Part shown: positions 58,874-64,000 of the stretch, piece after piece
Position numbering within the stretch: position 1 is the stretch's first letter
Layout of the letters: each line of letters starts with the position of its first letter
Assembly: GCA_030620095.1 (NCBI GenBank)
Contig: JAUTXW010004474.1
Span: 209,001 to 273,000 of the forward strand
Direction of reading: 5' to 3'
DNA length: 64,000 bases
Source: Kuschelorhynchus macadamiae
Taxonomy: Eukaryota; Arthropoda; Insecta; Coleoptera; Curculionidae
Notes under the pieces: generated by a model
What the model saw: only the letters and a program-made list of their open reading frames with translations
The model's database searches: none
Told to the model about the DNA's origin: nothing
Made by a program: the position numbers and the translations under genes

Positions 58874-60765
58874 CAACACCGACTCTACTAGAAAGCCTGG
58901 AAGTGGGCATCGATCAGTCATCATAAGTAGTTTTCAGCTGGAGTTGTGACGTCACGGCGGCCATATTGTTAGACACTGTCACTTCATGTCAATGTTCACT
59001 TTTGTAGGTTTGTTCGCATTGATTAAACGTAAAATAACATCTTTTTTCCTAGTTTTTCAAGTGAATGTTTAGTTTTTGTTACATGTAAGTATACTTACGA
59101 ATAACTACAATTGTATATTGTCGATTTCTAATAAATAAAGATGATTTTTACTTAAATAACCATATAGATATGTGTATTTTGCCTATGATTCCTTTTTTAC
59201 TTTTTAGAATATTGTAGCAACGAAATCAGGTATCAGATTTTCAACAATAATTCAAGCTTTTGCAAAGAAGAAAACGCGATAGATTCAAACCATGTGAAAG
59301 ACCTGGTTTTGATAGGGAACTTCCTATAATCAAAGGGAATGCTCTTTCAAGTATAAGAGAGATCGTGTTTAGAAGGTTGAAGTTTTAGGTACATATTCAT
59401 ATTGCAAAAATATTTAAGGTGGTAAAACAGTATATACTTTTGAAACCATTGTTACTGATTTTAATATACTTCGTCAATAATATATTTTTGAATTTGTTAC
59501 TTACAGATTAAATTTGATGAATGACATCGATGAATCTATGTGCAAATGCTCTAGAGGTCAATTGTTGTGTCATCATACCGCTATATTGCTAATATTTGTA
59601 AACCACAATATATCCATAATAGATGGAGAAAAACCGTAGATGATTGTTTGGTAGAAAATGGTACACGGAAGAAAAAATGTCTGAAATATGCCAGAAAACA
59701 GTAGGCCAATAATTGTCAAATGAAACCTGGTTAGTCGCAAGGAAGAACATTTGAATTTTGGTTCTATCCTGTATGATAAATAAGATTCCTACTTTCATTA
59801 TATAAACCACTCACAGGTAATATACATTTTATTTTTAATAATTATTCATTTATTGGGTATATTCATTCGTAGGTTTTATTGAGCTTTAAAAAGTGTATTG
59901 TGTTTCAGTTACTAATTCTGTTCTATATATCTAAATTATATGTTAAAAGGTTATTTACCACAAACATCATGAAACAGATTAATTTTGTATATTTTGCAGC
60001 CGTCTCAAATTAAAATTATTTTTTGTTACCACTGAATCCAGCGTAATAATTTTTAGCTTCTTGGGAGTTGGATATGTTTTATAGGTGGTTGTGGTAATCA
60101 TCGATTATACACGTCATTTAAATAAATTGTTTATCAGTAATGTCACTGCTATTATATTGAATGCAGTTACCAAGGGCGTCCATAAGGGGGGGCATTGCCC
60201 CCTCCCTGTATTGTGGAAAATGTCCTCTATTCGCTAAACCACTTTCATACGCCCTTGGCAGTTAATTTGAGCTAGGTCATATGGAATAACATTTTTGTAA
60301 ACGTACTAGTAAAAGCTGGATCGCAATTAACCATTAAAGAAGTCGAACTGAGAATTCTATGCCTTGTTAACTGAAAAATATTAAAGGGATGATTTACTTA
60401 AGTGTTTATACAAATTTAAACATTGCAATTAGGTACACAACAAATAAAGGGCATTGTTCTAAATTCACATATTTCTTTGCAAATCCACTTTTTATTAGAA
60501 TTCAAGTGTTAACCTCACTCCCACAAACTTCTATTTTGACGAAATTTTTATAGCACCAGTCTCAAAACTCATAGCACTAAGACAAATATGTACAGAAATA
60601 GTTAAAAACTACTAATGTTCTAATTTATTTGTAAAAACGGATGCAAAAAAAACACCCCGTTAACGAATTTACAGATAACAGTTAACTACAAAAAAATACT
60701 ACTAGTGATGACTCATCGGAAGCTGTCAACGGCCGTTTCCAGGCTTTCTAGTTGAGACGGTGTTG
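58874..60765 (+). mobile_element. 1.9-kb DNA transposon of uncertain superfamily
   Basis: Terminal inverted repeats of about 29 bp: CAACACCGACTCTACTAGAA at 58874 and, inverted, CAACACCGTCTCAACTAGAA at 60765, with about two mismatches and a related subterminal GA(T/G)..GTCATCA phrase. Exact 7-bp target duplications CGCAAAC at 58867-58873 and 60766-60772. Removing the element rejoins a repeat that is uninterrupted at about 5405-5640, so the boundaries are well supported. Inside is a relic with a SWIM-type zinc finger (59541-59576) and a likely intron. The 7-bp duplication suits P-type or Dada-type elements, but no known transposase was recognised. Confidence 0.8.
59211..59639 (+). pseudogene. 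SWIM-type zinc-finger gene relic inside the 1.9-kb element
   Basis: The second exon (from 59507) reads NDIDESM then CKCSRGQLLCHH, a CxCx6CxH motif matching the SWIM zinc-finger pattern, then TAILLIFVNHNISIIDGEKP and a stop at 59637-59639. SWIM fingers occur in MULE/phage-recombinase (YqaJ)-associated arthropod proteins and in transposase-like proteins (from memory). A 118-bp intron is predicted at 59389-59506 with GT and a TTGTTACTTACAG acceptor. A further acceptor-like CTTTTTAG lies before 59211. The first exon is not recognisable as a domain. Frame breaks around the exon junction make it a probable pseudogene. The nuclease core is absent, so the element is likely non-autonomous. Confidence 0.45.
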
Positions 60766-60845
60766 CGCAAACTCCTAAACAAAACAAAATTAGCTTTGAC
60801 AACTGTCAAATATTTTTAAGGAAAACATCAAATTTTCTATCTATC
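60766..60845 (-). repeat. Right half of the interrupted dispersed repeat
   Basis: Reverse complement of 5405-5490 (TTAGCTTTGACAACTGTCAA, GAAAACATCA). It begins with the right target duplication CGCAAAC. Confidence 0.75.
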
Positions 60846-61029
60846 ATCGATTCCACAAAATCGAGAGTCTAAATCTTATAAAAATTAGACTAAAAACGAT
60901 TTGACATATATTTTTTTCTAAATCACTAATTATCACCACGTCTAAAAACGAAAGTTCAAATCAATATGCAAAAAATACACAAAAATTATTATTTTTTAAA
61001 AATATTAAGTTTCTAAAATAAAAAAATGT

Positions 61030-61282
61030 CTTCGCCAGTAGTATAGCAGGGGCGGTCCTGCGACACCTCGATGGCATCTTGAGCACCGATCGGTCCCAGG
61101 AGCTCTTCGGCTCACCTGCCTGCAAGAAGTGTTTACCTGTCACCTTTTGTGCACCTGTCTTAAGCGTGACACCTGGTTTGCACAGGTGGGTGTTATTTTT
61201 CAAAAAAAATTCCAAGAAGCGAGTTTCGCCGAGCCTCGCGTCATCACAAGAGCCGAGCCTCGCCTCGCCGAATTCCGTAATA
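61030..61282. promoter_or_regulatory. GC-rich patch with clustered CACCTG E-box motifs
   Basis: A GC-rich island in AT-rich DNA. CACCTG or its complement appears near 61113, 61154, 61170 and 61183, with TACCTGTCACC nearby, within about 75 bases, and CCGAGCCTCGC(C/G) is repeated downstream. CACCTG is the core bound by Snail/Zeb-type factors and some bHLH proteins (established). Whether it is regulatory here is inference. An open frame on the minus strand (60961-61215) has no recognised similarity. Confidence 0.3.
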
Positions 61283-61610
61283 CCGAGAATTGTTTTTCTG
61301 TTAATTAAAATTAATATGTTCGACGTAAGACTAGAGGTCAGGTTTGCAGATAAGAAAAAGTCGAGGATGTAGATAAGGAGATGTTTGTGTAGTATTCAGA
61401 TGAGCAATGTTTGAATAAATACGTAAAATATTTGTTTTTCGAAAAATACCGAGAATAGCTTGTTTTCATGAATGTGTTCGACGACGTAAGACTAGAGGTC
61501 AGGTTCGCGGATTAGAAAAGGTCGAGGATGTAGATAAGGAGATCTTTGTGTAGTAGATGAGCAATAATAATGTTTTAATAAATAATATTTGTTTAGAATA
61601 ATAACGTATA
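61283..61610. repeat. ~163-bp tandem duplication
   Basis: Two units, both starting ACCGAGAAT and containing GTAAGACTAGAGGTCAGGTT, GTCGAGGATGTAGATAAGGA and TGTGTAGTA. The first starts at about 61282, the second at about 61447. The second unit has gained small insertions. Confidence 0.85.
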
Positions 61611-61929
61611 CCAGGTGATTAAAAATATGTATAGCACACATAATTAATATATATGTAAGCCTTCTATAAATGAATACAATTTTTATGCCAAAGATGTAAT
61701 TGTTCAGTTGAAAAAAAATATTAATAAACACTTAAAACACAGAGTAAAGTTATTCAAATTTTGTGATCCTTGTTTAGCGAATTATGTATTTGGTGTAAAT
61801 AGTATTAGGTCTATGATTTTAATGTCAAAATAGAACAGTGCAAAAATATACAAATTAAAATGTAAAAAAACTACTACGGTTTATTTTATGTGTTGTTAGT
61901 TTTACTTAGTGGGTCTCGTAACTTGGACT

Positions 61930-62424
61930 ATGGCAGGAGAAAATTCAATTTTGTGTCTTGATATCCAGGAATTTAATTGTGCCTCTGGATTTATTCCAAA
62001 AGAACTAGCTGTGTATGATGGAACACGTTGTTCAAATTTTCTTTTCAAACCACCATATAACAAAAGCATGTTAAAAGGCCAGGATTTAAAAACGATATCT
62101 TATCTCGAAAACTAGTATCTTGGTCTAATATGGGAGACTGGTTTAGTAGACTTGAACGAAATAGCAAATGTCTTAGAACATGTGATGAAAAGATATGATG
62201 CCCCAAAAATATACGTCAAAGAAGATGAAAAGGTGAATTTTGTAAGAAAATTTATAAGTGCAGAAAAAAATTTTAAAATACCTCTGGAGAGTGAACCGAA
62301 GCTAAGCAAGTTTAAGAAAGTTCCCGAATGTCACTTTCACAAGGATCCATATGGCACTACTTGGCATTGTGCGTTATCAAACGCCAAGTTGTTATATATT
62401 TATAAATACTGTTTTTCTGTTTGA
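61930..62424 (+). pseudogene. Polinton-associated uncharacterised protein (D-I-Q family), one stop
   Basis: An ATG at 61930 opens MAGENSILCLDIQEF, followed by GFIPKELAVYDGTRC and FKPPYN. A TAG at 62113-62115 is the only interruption, after which the same frame continues GLIWETGLVDL, then VKEDEKVNFVRKFI and HFHKDPYGTTWHCALSNAK to 62424. I recognise the DIQ.F..FI.KEL wording from multicopy arthropod proteins found with Polinton-like or virus-like DNA. The function is not known to me. The start proposed by a longer frame at 61909 is GTG and not credible in a eukaryote. About 165 codons in all. Confidence 0.55.
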
Positions 62425-62499
62425 AGATAAACAAATTATTTGTAGAAAACATGGAAATAAATTAATAAAACGTACAAGAAAAAAAGTTATTTTATTAAC

Positions 62500-62730
62500 T
62501 CACTCTACATTATTATTATCTATCCAGCTATTATGCTTATCACTGAAACCTAACAATTTTACAAATACGTTATTGTTTTTACGTTTTAACACTTTTTCCA
62601 CTAAATAAATGTCTGGATATTTAACTTTTTGCAATTGAAGTTCATAGAATCCTCCTTTAATGTCTTGTTTTTCTGCATCTTGAAGTAGGTAGGTCACTGG
62701 ATTTGTAAGTTGAACTTTTTTTAATATAAA
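62500..62730 (-). pseudogene. Polinton/Maverick integrase, chromodomain-like C-terminal tail
   Basis: On the minus strand: KVQLTNPVTYLLQD, then KGGFYELQLQKVKYPDIYLV, EKVLKRKNNNVFVKLLGFSD and HNSWID before a stop near 62500. The V(E/V)K.L..K...V.VK.LGF...HNSW pattern is a chromodomain of the type ending Polinton/Maverick retrovirus-like integrases. The usual W of V.WLGF is L here. The catalytic core is absent, so this is a 3' fragment or the element is deleted. Confidence 0.75.
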
Positions 62731-62902
62731 TTCGGTTTGGATTTATAAAAATTTGCAGTTATAGTGTGTTATTAGTATAGGTTTTTTAAATAAAAAAACA
62801 TAATATATTTTAATATTTTATTTAATATTATCAGATGATCCGAAACCTTTATTTCCCCTTAATGTCTCAAAAAGAATACCGTTAGTCGATATAAAAGTGC
62901 AA

Positions 62903-63268
62903 TTAATACATTTTTTTGATGACGATTTTTGTCTGATTTACAAATTTTAGATGCGATGCAATTAATAGATTTTTTTTGTTGATGATTTGTGCAATTTTGT
63001 CTGATTTACAAATTTTAGATGCGATATTTGAATGATTAAACAAAACTATAAATACATTCTTGATCAATGATGCCCGCTCCGACTTCGATTCCATATTTGT
63101 AGCTTAGGCCCGATCTTGAATGGATTTCAGCGTAGAATCCTTGTGGTATTTCAATTTGTATGCCTGTGTCAGTTTTTGTCCTTGATGATGGTTCAATGGT
63201 GTGGTCTTCTGCGCTGAAAAGATCGAATCCAGCCGCTTCAGAGTTAAATTGTCTAGGAGCTAGAGCCT
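62903..63268 (-). pseudogene. dut: dUTPase (Polinton-type), broken near the C-terminus
   Basis: Trimeric-type dUTP pyrophosphatase (dUTP to dUMP plus pyrophosphate), which viruses and Polintons carry to keep uracil out of DNA. Minus strand from 63268: ALAPRQFNSEAAGFDLFSAE (motif 1 region), then RTKTDTGIQIEIPQGFYAEI, the HSRSGLSYKYGIEVGAG motif (SRSGL with the catalytic-site Ser and the GIEVGAGIID motif 3). Near 63060 the DYRG that follows GIID in the family is missing, and the frame shifts before NVFIVLFNHS and SDKIAQII (motif 4, about 62960-63040). A local duplication at 62920-63020 repeats the C-terminal end. The glycine-rich motif 5 was not seen. Not functional as it stands. Confidence 0.85.
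62915..63022. repeat. Short tandem duplication at the dUTPase 3' end
   Basis: TTTTGTCTGATTTACAAATT followed by TTAGATGCGAT appears at about 62927-62957 and 62995-63025, with an ATTAATAGATT..TTTTTT spacer. It repeats the last codons and 3' flank of the dUTPase frame. Confidence 0.75.
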
Positions 63269-63390
63269 CTGGGTGTGTTTTTTTTTAAATTTAATCTGAA
63301 AAAAAAGTAAATTTAGTTATTATATGAAGTAAATATTGGTATTCAACAAATTTATTAATTTAATACCTGCCTGGATATTTGATTTTGTTG

Positions 63391-63618
63391 TTATTGTTGA
63401 TGATGAGACTGATGTTTTATTCGTTCTAATCTACGAAATTCTCTTTTTACACTTTTTGAAGCACCTATCGGACTTTGTCGCAGTACCAAATGGTTGGATA
63501 CGTAACGGATAGGATCATAAGTTTCGAATGTTCCATCTTCATCCCAACTAGAATCAACCAATTGTGATGATGATGGTACTGCTGTTGTTGTTGTTGTTGT
63601 TGTTGGTGCTGCTGTCAA
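63391..63618 (-). CDS. Unassigned Thr-rich small protein in the Polinton region
   Basis: Open frame of 75 codons on the minus strand: MTAAP followed by a T7 run from a (GTT)n tract (63583-63612), then SSQLVDSSWDEDGTFETYDP and IRYVSNHLVLRQSPIGASK, ending in a basic, Gln/His-rich tail. No domain recognised. It lies between the PolB tail and the dUTPase, so it may be a small Polinton gene. The low-complexity start makes the true N-terminus unsure. Confidence 0.4.
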   Translation of the reverse strand: MTAAPTTTTTTTAVPSSSQLVDSSWDEDGTFETYDPIRYVSNHLVLRQSPIGASKSVKREFRRLERIKHQSHHQQ

Positions 63619-63892
63619 CGATGACGACGACGATTATGGTGCATCAAAAAGTTTGGTTCTTGGTGTAGTCCTTTTTTTTATTTATTCTAAAAAAAATAAA
63701 AATAAAAAATTGTAATTTTTTTGTATATCCTATTTATTATAATATTTTTTGATATATTTAATATTTAAGAATATAACCTTTTAATATTGTTGTTTACTTT
63801 TTGTTCTAGGTGCTTTATTCGAAACAGATAATAGATAAATTAAAAAAATTAAAAAGATGAATATTGTTTTTTTAATTAGGTAAATTTTAGTT

Positions 63893-64000
63893 TTAAGGAA
63901 ATCCCCATGGTAAAGTATCTGTATATTTGTAATTGACGATTCTTTTATCGTCGTAAGGATTTAGAGCAACTTTTGTATAATTAAATGTATAAACTTTATG
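63893..64000 (-). pseudogene. Polinton/Maverick DNA polymerase B, C-terminal end (partial)
   Basis: The last 35 codons reach the window edge and end at a TAA at 63893-63895. The minus strand reads HKVYTFNYTKVALNPYDDKR, then IVNYKYTDTLPWGFP. The pattern K.Y...(F/Y)..KV(A/I)L...DDKR......TLPWG, closing the protein, is that of Polinton-type protein-primed family B DNA polymerases (from memory). The rest lies beyond 64000, so intactness cannot be judged. Confidence 0.6.

Noticed and set aside
61909..61929. GTG start for the D-I-Q protein
   Set aside because: The ATG at 61930 gives the expected N-terminus, and GTG starts are not expected in a eukaryotic nuclear gene.

Overview
The window is AT-rich arthropod (most likely insect) nuclear DNA. 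It is almost wholly decayed mobile elements and simple repeats, and I found no intact host gene. The insect assignment rests on the element mix: mariner/Tc1, pogo and Harbinger DNA transposons, a gypsy/errantivirus-type retroelement with an env gene, Dong/R4-type and other LINEs, and a Polinton/Maverick remnant. The species cannot be named from the sequence.

Layout. 1-9.6 kb: a foldback element with a tRNA-like loop, two copies of another inverted-repeat element, a mariner with both terminal inverted repeats and TA target duplications, a dispersed repeat (family X), and a pogo/Tigger-like transposase relic with a PHD-like tail plus an inverted second copy of its 5' end. 9.7-15.3 kb: two facing mariner-like relics, another family X copy and a LINE fragment. 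15.3-26.2 kb: mostly featureless AT-rich DNA with a 193-bp tandem duplication, a decayed gene of an unnamed multicopy arthropod family, a Harbinger-like relic and two env-like membrane-protein scraps. 26.2-30.1 kb: the 3' half of an errantivirus-type element (RNase H, integrase, env, 3' LTR). 30.5-46.9 kb: a block of at least eight minus-strand Dong/R4-like LINE segments, many junctions of which fall in (TAA)n microsatellites. 46.9-57.3 kb: AT-rich DNA, long (TA)n arrays, a 650-bp near-perfect palindrome, an inverted-repeat element, a Tc1-like scrap and a second family X copy. 57.3-60.9 kb: a LINE scrap, a mariner-like relic and a 1.9-kb terminal-inverted-repeat element with a 7-bp target duplication and a SWIM-type zinc-finger relic. 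61-64 kb: a GC-rich patch, a tandem duplication and the edge of a Polinton/Maverick (PolB tail, dUTPase, integrase chromodomain tail and an associated protein family).

Nothing forms an operon or a working pathway; the genes are linked only as parts of their parent elements. The strongest candidates for something undescribed are the 1.9-kb element at 58874-60765, whose empty site can be inferred from a paralogous repeat at about 5.5 kb, the serial Dong-like array in TAA repeats, the recurrent hammerhead-like modules beside (TA)n arrays, and the 650-bp palindrome.
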